Below, in pieces: positions 34,786 to 42,838 of a DNA stretch of 64,000 bases. The notes under the pieces are model-generated. The model ran no database searches, was not told where the DNA came from, and worked only from the letters and a program-made list of their open reading frames with translations. The first letter of the stretch is position 1; every line of letters starts with the position of its first letter. Source of the DNA: Bacteroidota bacterium (lineage in GTDB: Bacteria; Bacteroidota; Ignavibacteria; UBA10030; BY39). The position numbers were made by a program, and so were the translations under genes. The stretch is taken from contig JAUXOG010000013.1 in NCBI GenBank assembly GCA_030682385.1, positions 1 through 64,000 of the forward strand, read 5' to 3'.

Positions 34786-35175
34786 ATGAGAAAAAAAATT
34801 TATACCGAGAATGCACCCGCGCCTATTGGTCCTTACAGCCAGGCAATAATTGGTTCAGGTTGTTTTCTATTTACAGCAGGGCAGATACCGATTGATCCCG
34901 CATCGGGACAAATTGTTACCGGTGATATAAAAGCACAAACCAATCAGGTATTAAAAAACTTAGCCGCAATTTTAGATACCGGTGGTGCAACTCTACAATC
35001 GGTTCTGAAAACAACTGTCTATCTAACAGATATGAACGAGTTTGCCGGAATGAATGAAGTTTACGGAGAATTTTTTTCGGATTCTCCACCCGCCAGAACA
35101 ACAGTACAAGTATCACGACTACCACGAGATGTGAAAGTGGAAATAGAAGCAGTGGCATTAATAGTGAACGCCTAA
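34786..35175 (+). CDS. ridA: RidA family reactive intermediate/imine deaminase
   Basis: The 129-residue protein matches RidA (YjgF/UK114) from end to end: [35 protein letters not shown] at the N terminus, [20 protein letters not shown] in the middle, and [24 protein letters not shown] with the catalytic arginine at the end. It hydrolyses reactive enamine/imine intermediates made by PLP enzymes. A ribosome binding site AAGGAAAT precedes the ATG. It lies 14 bp after parB. Confidence 0.95.
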   Translation: MRKKIYTENAPAPIGPYSQAIIGSGCFLFTAGQIPIDPASGQIVTGDIKAQTNQVLKNLAAILDTGGATLQSVLKTTVYLTDMNEFAGMNEVYGEFFSDSPPARTTVQVSRLPRDVKVEIEAVALIVNA

Positions 35176-35193
35176 TTAAATACGACTCGAATT

Positions 35194-35760
35194 ATGTTTC
35201 AACCGAAAATACTTGGCTGTATTTTGTTTTTATTATTTTTTTTTATAGGTGCTGATGCTCAACCAAGTTTGTTCAATGACTTGAGCTTGAAAGATGATTC
35301 ATTGCAAGTAGTCGCCAAAGGATTAAATCAAGTTGAGGTATTTAAGACCGACACAAAATCAACCACGCTGGCGATGTTGTTATCAGCCGGTTTACCGGGT
35401 GCCGGACAGTTCTACAACGAATCATACTGGAAGATACCGGTGATTCTCGGTTTAGCAGGTTACTGGGGTTATGAATGGGTAGGATTAAATAGGGAGTATA
35501 AAAATTATAAAAACCTTTATTCAGAAAGTTTAATCAAACTCCCGCCTTCAGGAAATTACCAGTATCGAACTATACGCGATTTTTACAGAGGCGAGCGGGA
35601 TAAGTTTGCCTGGTATTTAGGTATTTTATATGTAGTAAATATATTGGATGCTTATGTTGATGCAAGCTTGTTTGAGTTTAGCGTTGATGATAATTTGGCG
35701 AATTCTACATATCTCAATTATTCTGCTGGCTTGAAATTAAGGATTTTTTTTTCAAACTAA
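35194..35760 (+). CDS. DUF5683 domain protein, probably membrane or exported
   Basis: The 188-residue protein starts with a hydrophobic signal (ILGCILFLLFFFIGADAQ). The domain follows from about residue 58: AMLLSAGLPGAGQFYNESYWKIPVILGLAGYWGYEW, which is the DUF5683 signature, with a second hydrophobic part near 145 (WYLGILYVVNILDAYVDASLFEF). DUF5683 proteins are common in Bacteroidota and relatives and are often near parAB; their function is unknown to me. It ends the group that starts with the UPF0173 gene. Confidence 0.82.
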   Translation: MFQPKILGCILFLLFFFIGADAQPSLFNDLSLKDDSLQVVAKGLNQVEVFKTDTKSTTLAMLLSAGLPGAGQFYNESYWKIPVILGLAGYWGYEWVGLNREYKNYKNLYSESLIKLPPSGNYQYRTIRDFYRGERDKFAWYLGILYVVNILDAYVDASLFEFSVDDNLANSTYLNYSAGLKLRIFFSN

Positions 35761-35768
35761 AGTAATAG

Positions 35769-35797
35769 TTGACAATAACGATATAAAGCATTATATT
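35769..35797 (+). promoter_or_regulatory. Promoter of the T9SS cargo gene (TTGACA-N17-TATATT)
   Basis: TTGACA (35769-35774) and TATATT (35792-35797) are 17 bp apart; the ATG follows at 35849 with GGATCC-like purines and AAAGGA upstream. The -35 box is a perfect consensus. Confidence 0.7.
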
Positions 35798-35848
35798 ATC
35801 GCAGTTAGCTGTACATATATCTCAACAAAAAAAGAAAGGATCCAAAGA

Positions 35849-37195
35849 ATGAAAAAATTTACAATTACTTTTGTATCATTCGCAATTTTATTAGTAATTT
35901 TTAGCAACCCTTTAACTGCTAAAATTTCAATTAACCAATTGGATTTTGGTAATGTGTATGTCGAATCTACTTGGATAGACACCGTTTCCGTTTTCTCTGT
36001 ATCTCCAAATGATTTAAATTTTGGAAGTGTGTATTTAGAATCGATATCGACGGACAGCGTTATAGTTACAAATACCGGAGGTGGAAATTTAAATATTACT
36101 TCTGTTTATCCTACAAATAACCAGTTTAGCGTATTGCCTGCGAACGCTGTGGTAGCACCATTAACAAGCCAAAAGTTTGCTATAACTTTTGCACCTACTA
36201 CGGGAGGATTAAAATCTGGTTATATCGTATTTTTACACGATGGAGCCACAGGTCGTGATTCAGTTTCAGTTAGTGGCACAGGCATAATTACAATTGCCGG
36301 AGCCAGGGCATTACCAAATGCTTCCGAAGTAATCATAGAAGGTGTCATCACTCGTGGTTTAGGTGCATTCACACGCATACAAGATGCAACTGCCGGCATT
36401 GTCATCCGTCAAACAAGCGGTTCGTTTTTTGACGCAATAGTATCCGGGGATTTACGGGCTGGCGATAAAATTAGAGTTACAGGAAAAACTTCTGAGTACA
36501 TGTCTTTAAAACAAATCAATGCGGCTGATTTATTAAGCTGGGAACGACTTTCGCGGGATAATACATTGCCACCCCCACAACTTGTAACTCTTGCAGAAAT
36601 TGCTGCTAATGGCGAGCAATACGAAAGCGAACTCATCAAAGTAACTGATATGATTATCGATCCCGCGGGTGATTTGAATTTTCTTCCCGCAAAAACTTAT
36701 TCTAATATCACTGACCCTTCAAGCCCGACAAGCTTAGTTGTTTTACGGACTCCTAATGCCGCCGATTCAGACATTGATGGTACACCAATCCCGACAGCAA
36801 AATGTATATTTACTGGTGTGTTGGGACAGTTTCATTCTACCAATCCGGCGGCTGGATACCAACTAAGCCCTGTGCTTGCATCAGATGTAACAATACAGGT
36901 AAATGTCAGTGAACCTAACGTATTACCGGATAAATTTTCGTTGAATGGTAACTATCCTAATCCGTTTAACCCAGCTACTAAAATATCTTTCGATCTTCCT
37001 AAGTCAACGAATATTAGTCTTACGGTTTATAATTTATTAGGACAGAAAGTAAAAGACTTAATCACCAATAAAAATTATGGAGCTGGGAGACATGAAGTTT
37101 CATTCGATGCTTCCGGTTATTCAACCGGTGTATATCTTTACAAATTATCATCACCCGAATTTACGGCTGTTAAGAAGATGATCCTTAGTAAGTAA
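35849..37195 (+). CDS. Secreted multidomain protein with ASH/choice-of-anchor-like domain and type IX sorting domain
   Basis: The 448-residue protein has a signal peptide (TITFVSFAILLVIFSNPLTA), then an ASH/choice-of-anchor-D-type beta domain near 28-150. Its first strands occur twice in a row (QLDFGNVYVESTWIDTVSV and DLNFGSVYLESISTDSVIV), suggesting a partial duplication. An OB-fold-like region follows near 155-350 (IEGVITRGLGAFTRIQDATAGIVIRQ, IRVTGKTSEYMSLKQI). The last 80 residues are a type A T9SS sorting domain (SLNGNYPNPFNPATKISFDLP, VYNLLGQKV, STGVYLYKL). It should be exported across the outer membrane and anchored or released; its ligand is unknown. It is monocistronic, with its own promoter and terminator. 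Confidence 0.85.
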   Translation: MKKFTITFVSFAILLVIFSNPLTAKISINQLDFGNVYVESTWIDTVSVFSVSPNDLNFGSVYLESISTDSVIVTNTGGGNLNITSVYPTNNQFSVLPANAVVAPLTSQKFAITFAPTTGGLKSGYIVFLHDGATGRDSVSVSGTGIITIAGARALPNASEVIIEGVITRGLGAFTRIQDATAGIVIRQTSGSFFDAIVSGDLRAGDKIRVTGKTSEYMSLKQINAADLLSWERLSRDNTLPPPQLVTLAEIAANGEQYESELIKVTDMIIDPAGDLNFLPAKTYSNITDPSSPTSLVVLRTPNAADSDIDGTPIPTAKCIFTGVLGQFHSTNPAAGYQLSPVLASDVTIQVNVSEPNVLPDKFSLNGNYPNPFNPATKISFDLPKSTNISLTVYNLLGQKVKDLITNKNYGAGRHEVSFDASGYSTGVYLYKLSSPEFTAVKKMILSK

Positions 37196-37226
37196 AAAAT
37201 ATTGGTTAGTTAAAATCTTTGTTAAT

Positions 37227-37264
37227 AAAAGCCGGCTTATTGAAAGATGGACCGGCTTTTCTAT
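37227..37264 (+). terminator. Rho-independent terminator after the T9SS cargo gene
   Basis: AAAAGCCGG (37227-37235) pairs with CCGGCTTTT (37252-37260) around a 16-base loop; the right arm runs into TTTTCTATTTT. It lies 31 bp after the stop. Confidence 0.8.
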
Positions 37265-37325
37265 TTTAGAAAGAATTAAGTATATTTCTCAAAATTATTA
37301 AACACTGATATGATCGAGGAATAAA

Positions 37326-38318
37326 ATGCTCAACTATATTTGGCTTTCATTAATTGTAATCGGAATATTAGTCGCAGTTACAATTGATTTCAGAGATATT
37401 TCGACCGACAAGTTCCGCAATGGAGAAGAAATACAAACAGAGTTAATTTTTGATTCTCCGACTCCACAACTTGAAAAGGGGAAACACTACAAGTGTAATA
37501 TTTTTATACCAGCGTCCGAGATGCAGAAAATTTATGGAATACAATTATCTCAAAATCTTGTTCAGGAAGCTGAGATAATAGTCTCGAATTCGGGTGAAGC
37601 AGTTATAAAAATTACGACTGATGAACAAAGTCCGACAATCTGGAGAGAGCACGCCGGCGCTCAACGCAAAAATGGCGACATACTGCAAGGAAAAGTACGT
37701 ATCACTCGGATGTCGGAAAACGGTTTCGTTGCAGTATTAATCCTTGACGCTGTAAAATTTGTAAAATTAAATTCAGTTACAAACGACGGAATTGTTCGTT
37801 ACGCAAAAACAGCGGTCGAGTTGGCAATTGGATTAATCGGTATCATGGCGCTCTGGTTAGGGGTGATGAAAATCGCCGAAGCATCGGGATTAATTACAAA
37901 ACTTGCAGGTTTTCTGAAACCTGTTACAACTCGCTTGTTCCCCGATGTTCCGCCCGATCATCCTGCAATGGGGGCAATGATTATGAATATCTCTGCAAAT
38001 ATTCTCGGACTTGCAAATGCGGCGACACCACTTGGTTTGAAGGCAATGGAGGAACTCAACAAGCTCAATAAAAAATTAGGAACTGCAACCGATGCGATGT
38101 GCACTTTTCTGGTTATCAATACGAGTAATGTTCAGTTAATACCTGCAACTGTCATCGCCATACGGGCTGCCGCCGGTTCCACAAATCCTACTGAGATTTT
38201 AGGTGCGGTAATAGTGGCGACTACAGTCAGTACGATAGTAGGAGTAACGGTTGTGAAGTTATTTGCTCGATTAAAAATATTCCGGAAACAGTTGGAAGCG
38301 GTGAGCGGTGAGCTATGA
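37326..38318 (+). CDS. spmA: SpmA-like nucleoside-recognition domain membrane protein
   Basis: The 330-residue protein has an N-terminal helix, an extracytoplasmic beta-rich part near 30-145, and then the SpmA membrane region: VELAIGLIGIMALWLGVMKIAEASGLITKL near 163-192, DHPAMGAMIMNISANILGLANAATPLGLKAM near 212-242, and VINTSNVQLIPATVIAIRAAAGSTNP. The last region is the Gate/nucleoside-recognition pattern of SpmA. Bacillus SpmA is about 196 residues, so this is the long form. The organism has no visible sign of sporulation; in such bacteria SpmA/SpmB have unknown transport-like roles. The last seven residues (EAVSGEL) and the stop codon lie in a heptamer array. Confidence 0.86.
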   Translation: MLNYIWLSLIVIGILVAVTIDFRDISTDKFRNGEEIQTELIFDSPTPQLEKGKHYKCNIFIPASEMQKIYGIQLSQNLVQEAEIIVSNSGEAVIKITTDEQSPTIWREHAGAQRKNGDILQGKVRITRMSENGFVAVLILDAVKFVKLNSVTNDGIVRYAKTAVELAIGLIGIMALWLGVMKIAEASGLITKLAGFLKPVTTRLFPDVPPDHPAMGAMIMNISANILGLANAATPLGLKAMEELNKLNKKLGTATDAMCTFLVINTSNVQLIPATVIAIRAAAGSTNPTEILGAVIVATTVSTIVGVTVVKLFARLKIFRKQLEAVSGEL

Positions 38319-38358
38319 GCATAGAGCTGAGAGCTATAAGCAATGAGCCACGAACGTT
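38296..38358. repeat. 7-bp-period array GAGCNNN (9 units) at the spmA end
   Basis: Nine heptamers from 38296 to 38358 begin GAGC (six units), AAGC (two) or GAAC (one). The array contains the last codons of spmA and its TGA. The core and orientation on the plus strand equal those at 29630-29762 and are opposite to the array at 38763-38846. Confidence 0.8.
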
Positions 38359-38415
38359 TGTTATAGATGAAAAATAAATGAATCAACCAAAATTAAAATA
38401 ACTATGGAGGAGCAG

Positions 38416-38763
38416 ATGTTTAGATTTGAAAATCTTGATATATGGAAAAGGTCTATAGAAGTTACAGATCAAATATTTGATATAGCTGACTCATTAGAAG
38501 ACAGGCGAAAATATAAATTTGCGGAACAATTACGTGGAGCAGTTTTATCAATAACGAATAATATTGCTGAAGGGTCGGGCAGTAACTCGAAAAGAGAATT
38601 TAGGCAATTTCTCAATTACTCACATCGGTCAGTTTCAGAAACTGCAAATATGATAATCCTTTGTTTAAGAAGAAAATATATAGATGAAAGAACGAATCGC
38701 CAACATCTAAATCAATTAGAAGAAATAAGTAAAATGATCACGGGTTTTTCTAAATCACTATAA
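38416..38763 (+). CDS. Four-helix-bundle protein (S23/23S rRNA intervening-sequence protein family)
   Basis: From MFRFENLDIWKRSIEVTDQIF the 115-residue protein has the full S23 pattern: FENLDIWKRSIEV, KFAEQLRGAVLSITNNIAEGSGSNSKREFRQFLNYSHRSVSETANMI, and a final helix. I chose 38416 because GGAGG lies 5 bp upstream; an ATG at 38404 in the same frame would overlap that site. Members occur inside 23S rRNA genes, dispersed in genomes, and as accessory proteins of diversity-generating retroelements; their role elsewhere is unknown. This copy separates spmA from spmB, which are normally adjacent, and is flanked by heptamer arrays on both sides, the second one touching its stop codon. Confidence 0.9.
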   Translation: MFRFENLDIWKRSIEVTDQIFDIADSLEDRRKYKFAEQLRGAVLSITNNIAEGSGSNSKREFRQFLNYSHRSVSETANMIILCLRRKYIDERTNRQHLNQLEEISKMITGFSKSL

Positions 38764-38846
38764 CTCGAAACTAATAGCTCAAAGCTCCAAGCTCAACACT
38801 CAATGCTCAATGCTCAATGCTCATAGCTCAAAACTCAAGGCTCAAT
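38763..38846. repeat. 7-bp-period array GCTCNNN (12 units) between the S23 gene and spmB
   Basis: Twelve heptamers run from 38763 to 38846. Seven begin GCTC, three ACTC (38763, 38798 and 38833) and one ACTA; GCTCAAT occurs three times (38805, 38812, 38840). The array starts at the last base of the S23 stop codon and ends exactly at the spmB ATG. The core GCTC is the reverse complement of GAGC, so it is inverted relative to the array at 38296-38358. Confidence 0.85.
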
Positions 38847-39389
38847 ATGCAAACATTCATAAACATAACTCAAACATTATCGGTAATCGCAATTCCTTCA
38901 ATTATTTTTTTCATAGTTACTTACGGTATAATCAAAAAGGTAAAGATATACGAAGTCTTCGTCGAAGGTGCTAAAGAAGGATTCAATGTTGGAGTTCGCA
39001 TCATTCCATATCTCGTTGCTATGTTGGTTGCAATCGGAATATTTCGGGCGAGCGGAGCGATGGATTTTTTAGCATTAATCATTTCTCCAATTACAAATTT
39101 AATAGGTATGCCTGCTGAAGCATTGCCGATGGCTATTATGCGTCCGCTATCAGGTTCGGGCGCTTTAGGTGTGATGAGTGAGACCATAAATACCCACGGT
39201 GCTGATTCTTTAATCGGTCGGATGGTTTCAGTTATGATGGGCAGCGGCGAGACAACCTTCTATGTATTGGCAATTTATTTCGGTTCTGTAAGTATTACAA
39301 AAACAAGGCACGCAGTTCCCGCCGGAATTATTGCCGATGTTGCTGGAATAATAACTTTGGTATGGCTTGTGAACCTAATTTTTGGATAA
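38847..39389 (+). CDS. spmB: SpmB-like nucleoside-recognition domain membrane protein
   Basis: From MQTFINITQTLSVIAIPSIIFFIV the 180-residue protein has the SpmB pattern: membrane helices at the N terminus, GAKEGFNVGVRIIPYLVAMLVAIGIFRASGAMDFL, PAEALPMAIMRPLSGSGALGVM, and GSGETTFYVLAIYFGSVSITKTRHAVPAGIIAD. The start at 38847 directly follows the heptamer array; an upstream in-frame ATG at 38817 lies inside the array (MLIAQNSRLN) and is less likely. There is no good ribosome binding site, because the array occupies that place. It should form a pair with SpmA. Confidence 0.88.
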   Translation: MQTFINITQTLSVIAIPSIIFFIVTYGIIKKVKIYEVFVEGAKEGFNVGVRIIPYLVAMLVAIGIFRASGAMDFLALIISPITNLIGMPAEALPMAIMRPLSGSGALGVMSETINTHGADSLIGRMVSVMMGSGETTFYVLAIYFGSVSITKTRHAVPAGIIADVAGIITLVWLVNLIFG

Positions 39390-39418
39390 ATAAATATTTA
39401 CCAAATCGACTTTTTTCC

Positions 39419-39447
39419 TTGATTTTTTAAAACTTCTTGCCTATATT
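39419..39447 (+). promoter_or_regulatory. Promoter of the proline dehydrogenase gene (TTGATT-N17-TATATT)
   Basis: TTGATT (39419-39424) and TATATT (39442-39447) are 17 bp apart, about 50 bp upstream of the ATG at 39497. The -10 box is the same TATATT seen at four other promoters in the window. Confidence 0.6.
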
Positions 39448-39496
39448 GACGAAGGTTTTTTGGAAAAACTAATTACTAATCGTATTTAAAAGAACA

Positions 39497-40408
39497 ATGC
39501 ATTTATTAAATAAGCTGATTGTAGCAACAATTCCTGCCATTCCACGCCCGCTTGTCCGTTTTTTTGCCAACCGTTATATCGCTGGTGAAGAATTGAGCGA
39601 CGCCGTGAAGACCGTGAAAAGCTTCAATAAACTTAATATGGTCGCAACGATGGATGTGCTTGGCGAGTCGATAACTAAAAAAGAAGAAGCCGAAAGTGCA
39701 ACTCACGCTGCTCTCCAAACCCTTAAAATTATTAGTGATGAAAAACTTAATTCCAATTTATCAATCAAACTTACTCAATTAGGTTTGCAGCTCGATAAAA
39801 ATTATTGTCTCGAAAATGTACGTAAAATTGTTCGGACTGCTAGCGAGTTTAATAATTTTGTACGCATAGATATGGAAGACTCAAGTTGTACCGATGATAC
39901 TCTCGATATTTATATCAAGGTCAGGGAAGAGTATAAGAATGTCGGAATAGTTTTACAGTCATACTTGCATCGCACAGAAACGGATGCTGTAAAATTGATG
40001 GACCGTGGGTTTATGAATTTCCGTTTATGCAAAGGAATATACGTTGAACCTGAAACCATCGCGTTTAAGAAAAAGCAGGAAATAAATAATAACTTCAACA
40101 AAGTTTTAAAGACGATGTTGGAACGAAAAGCATACGTAGGCATTGCAACTCACGATGAAGAATTAGTTGATTTTGCATACAAGTTAATTTCCGATATGAA
40201 ATTACAAAAAAACGAGTATGAGTTTCAGATGTTGTTAGGTGTCCGCCCGGAATTGCGTTCACAGATTGTACGAGCAGGGCACCGGTTGCGGGTTTATGTC
40301 CCATACGGACATCACTGGTATAAATATTCAATAAGAAGGTTCAAAGAAAATCCGCAAATAGCCGGTTATGTATTCAAGAGTTTGTTCACAAGTAATAAAA
40401 TAAATTAA
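39497..40408 (+). CDS. Proline dehydrogenase (monofunctional, FAD-dependent)
   Basis: The 303-residue protein is the short, single-domain proline dehydrogenase found in Gram-positive and Bacteroidota-type bacteria. It oxidises proline to pyrroline-5-carboxylate and passes electrons to the quinone pool. The beta/alpha barrel is visible in SIKLTQLGLQLD near 97-108, VRIDMEDSSCTDDTLDIY near 125-142, GIVLQSYLHRTETDA and FRLCKGIYVEP near 182-192. The end (FQMLLGVRPELRSQIVRAGHRLRVYVPYGHHWYKYSIRRFKENP) carries the substrate-binding RR pair. No pyrroline-5-carboxylate dehydrogenase is nearby. It has its own promoter. Confidence 0.92.
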   Translation: MHLLNKLIVATIPAIPRPLVRFFANRYIAGEELSDAVKTVKSFNKLNMVATMDVLGESITKKEEAESATHAALQTLKIISDEKLNSNLSIKLTQLGLQLDKNYCLENVRKIVRTASEFNNFVRIDMEDSSCTDDTLDIYIKVREEYKNVGIVLQSYLHRTETDAVKLMDRGFMNFRLCKGIYVEPETIAFKKKQEINNNFNKVLKTMLERKAYVGIATHDEELVDFAYKLISDMKLQKNEYEFQMLLGVRPELRSQIVRAGHRLRVYVPYGHHWYKYSIRRFKENPQIAGYVFKSLFTSNKIN

Positions 40409-40440
40409 CTAAATTAAAAATCATTTAAGGAGAAAAACTT

Positions 40441-42465
40441 ATGGCAGATGTAACAGCCAAAGGTCCGGGTCCAAGATACCAACCTTATGTCCCGATTACA
40501 ACCGATATGAAAGAATTTACACTAAAGGCGTTGATAATCGGACTTATATTAAGTGTAGTATTAGGAGCAGCCAATGCCTATTTGGGCTTAAAAGCAGGTA
40601 TGACTATAGCAGCCACATATCCTGCCGCCGTTATAGGTATGGCTTTGTTAAGAATTTTTAAAGGGTCGATACTTGAAGAAAATTTCGCACGTACTGTTGG
40701 TTCGATAGGCGAATCAGTTGCCGCAGGAGCGATTTTTACCATTCCAGCTTTTTATATCGCTGGTATCTGGCCCGATTTTGCTACAACAGGGCATTACCTC
40801 GAATCAACGGCAATTATGATTGCCGGTGGTGTGTTGGGTATAATGTTCGTTGCATTATTACGACGTGTGATGGTCGAGGATGTTGAGTTACCATTTCCAG
40901 AATCAGTAGCCGCAAGTGAAATTCATAAAGCTGGACGCAGCGGTGGAACGGGTGCCAAATTTTTATTCGGCGCAATGGGAATCGGTGCCTTGATTCAAGC
41001 CCTCGGTCAATTCAAATTTTTTGCTACGTCGTGGGAAAAATTTATTACGTTCTCGAAAACAACAATTGGACTCAAAGCAACAGGTGAAGCAACCGCTCAA
41101 GGCGGTATCTTGTTAAGCTCGCCAGGTGTAAGTCCCGCTTACATCGGAGTTGGTTATATTATCGGTCCTAAACTTGCATCGCTAAACTTCAGCGGTGGAT
41201 TGCTTGCATGGGGTCTTTTTGTTCCAATAATTATGTACTTCTTATCCCCAACTTTATTTCCTGATGGAACTGTCGTAACTGACGAGACATGGATGGCAGC
41301 CGCTGTGAATATTTGGAAATTTATCGTTCGTCCAATAGCTATTGGCGGTATGTTGGTGGGTGCAGGGTTCACTCTTTTCAGAATGCGCAAGAGTTTACTG
41401 ACTGGTATTAAAAGATCAATCGGGGATGTGAAGAAAGCTGCCACCGGTGGACACACTACTGTAAGAACAGAACAAGATTTAAGTTTCAAATGGATCATGA
41501 TTGGCATCGCTGTAGCCGCAGTAGCTACATTTTTCATTTACAATCATTTTGCACAGGATGTCGTTGCTGCATTAGTCGCGACAGTTGTTATGATAATTGC
41601 CGGTTTCTTTTTTGCGGCTGTTTCCGGTTACTTGGTTGGCATTATCGGTTCAAGTAACAATCCCATTAGTGGATTGACATTATCGACCTTACTTGTTGCT
41701 GCATTGTTGATGGTTTTATTAGGAATGACAGGTAGCACGGGTGTTGCAGCTGTGCTTGGTGTTGCGGCTGTTGTTTGTGTCGCTGCTGCTGTTGCCGGTG
41801 AAATGTTGCAAGATTTAAAAGTCGGTCATATTTTAGGAGGAACACCATGGAAGATGCAGGTTGGAGATTTATTTGGTGTTGCATTAGCAGGTATTGTAAT
41901 GTTTATCCCGCTCGTTGTTCTGCATCAGGGCGATATAAATATGGGCGGTACAGGTTTCGGCGGTAAAAACCTGCCTGCACCGCAAGCAAGTTTGATGGCT
42001 TTACTTTCTCAAGGTATTGTTGGTGGACAAATGGCATGGCCCCTGATTATTGTTGGTATGTTGATGGGCTTTGGCTTCGTCCTGATGCAAGTTAAAAGTC
42101 CGATGCTCGTAAGTGTAGGAATGTACCTACCACTGGAAACTACATTTGCAATTTTTATCGGCGGTTTATTTAAAGGTGTAGTCGAGAGATTCAACTTAAA
42201 ACGACAACATAACGATGCTCAAAAAGCTCGCATCGAAAATACAGGTGTATTGCTCGCTGCCGGTCTGATTGCCGGCGAGGCTTTAATCGGGCTTTTGTTC
42301 GCGGCTCTGGCGTTTGGTGATATTCCGTTGTTAGCAATTTTTGCTCAGCCATCTTTCCTTACGAGCTTGGTAATATTTGCCATCATCGCTTGGATACTTA
42401 TCCAAATACCGTTGAAAAATGCGGGCAAACCGGATGAGCCGGCTCCACCAACAGCAGTAATGTAA
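40441..42465 (+). CDS. OPT family oligopeptide transporter
   Basis: The 674-residue protein is highly hydrophobic, with about 15-16 helices. It matches the bacterial OPT family: YVPITTDMKEFTLKALIIGLILSVVLGAANAYLGLKAGMTIAATYPAAVIGMALL at the start, GESVAAGAIFTIPAFYI, ELPFPESVAASEIHKAG, SSNNPISGLTLSTLLVAALL near 400, and SVGMYLPLETTFAIFIGG near 555. It is probably a proton-coupled importer of short peptides in the inner membrane, though some OPT members move metal-siderophore complexes. AAGGAG lies 9 bp upstream of the ATG. A PqqD-like gene follows after 8 bp. Confidence 0.94.
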   Translation: MADVTAKGPGPRYQPYVPITTDMKEFTLKALIIGLILSVVLGAANAYLGLKAGMTIAATYPAAVIGMALLRIFKGSILEENFARTVGSIGESVAAGAIFTIPAFYIAGIWPDFATTGHYLESTAIMIAGGVLGIMFVALLRRVMVEDVELPFPESVAASEIHKAGRSGGTGAKFLFGAMGIGALIQALGQFKFFATSWEKFITFSKTTIGLKATGEATAQGGILLSSPGVSPAYIGVGYIIGPKLASLNFSGGLLAWGLFVPIIMYFLSPTLFPDGTVVTDETWMAAAVNIWKFIVRPIAIGGMLVGAGFTLFRMRKSLLTGIKRSIGDVKKAATGGHTTVRTEQDLSFKWIMIGIAVAAVATFFIYNHFAQDVVAALVATVVMIIAGFFFAAVSGYLVGIIGSSNNPISGLTLSTLLVAALLMVLLGMTGSTGVAAVLGVAAVVCVAAAVAGEMLQDLKVGHILGGTPWKMQVGDLFGVALAGIVMFIPLVVLHQGDINMGGTGFGGKNLPAPQASLMALLSQGIVGGQMAWPLIIVGMLMGFGFVLMQVKSPMLVSVGMYLPLETTFAIFIGGLFKGVVERFNLKRQHNDAQKARIENTGVLLAAGLIAGEALIGLLFAALAFGDIPLLAIFAQPSFLTSLVIFAIIAWILIQIPLKNAGKPDEPAPPTAVM

Positions 42466-42473
42466 TTTTTAGG

Positions 42474-42836
42474 ATGAAGATGTTTAAAAAGAAAAAATCG
42501 GAATATGATGGATTAAATATTCTTGACTTAATACCAATTCGTATGTTTGAATTTGAAGTTCAGGAAGATGAAAAAGTTACTCTGTTAATTCCCAAATTCA
42601 GAGATAAAATTCTTGGAAAATATCTTCAACCTGTAATAAAAAAGAAATTTTATAAGGTAAAGTTAGATTCATTGGGAAGTTTTGTATGGACACAATGTGA
42701 TGGACGTACAACCGTAAACGAAATAGCGGAACGGCTTCGGCAGAAATTTGGCGCCGAAGCCGAACCGGCTGTCGATAGAGTAGCAAAATTTATACAACAC
42801 TTATATCGTGGTGATTGTGTGAAGTTCAGTATTTAA
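42474..42836 (+). CDS. PqqD-like peptide chaperone protein
   Basis: The 120-residue protein has the PqqD wing-helix signature in its C-terminal half: VKLDSLGSFVWTQCDGRTTVNEIAERLRQKFGAEAEPAVDRVAKFIQHLYRGDCVKF. The first 40 residues are charged and specific to this protein. PqqD proteins bind the leader of a precursor peptide and present it to a radical SAM or other modifying enzyme, but no such enzyme, precursor peptide or cyclase is visible here. The gene starts 8 bp after the OPT transporter stop, so it may be co-expressed. Stand-alone PqqD-like genes next to transporters occur in this phylum; their role is unclear to me. Confidence 0.8.
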   Translation: MKMFKKKKSEYDGLNILDLIPIRMFEFEVQEDEKVTLLIPKFRDKILGKYLQPVIKKKFYKVKLDSLGSFVWTQCDGRTTVNEIAERLRQKFGAEAEPAVDRVAKFIQHLYRGDCVKFSI

Positions 42837-42838
42837 GT

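Noticed and set aside
32000-35200. Replication origin or parS site near parAB
   Set aside because: No parS-like palindrome (GTTNCACGTGAAAC type), no DnaA-box cluster and no dnaA or gid genes were seen.
38817-38846. Upstream start of spmB inside the heptamer array (MLIAQNSRLN)
   Set aside because: The residues come from the repeat itself and the SpmB homology begins at the ATG directly after the array.
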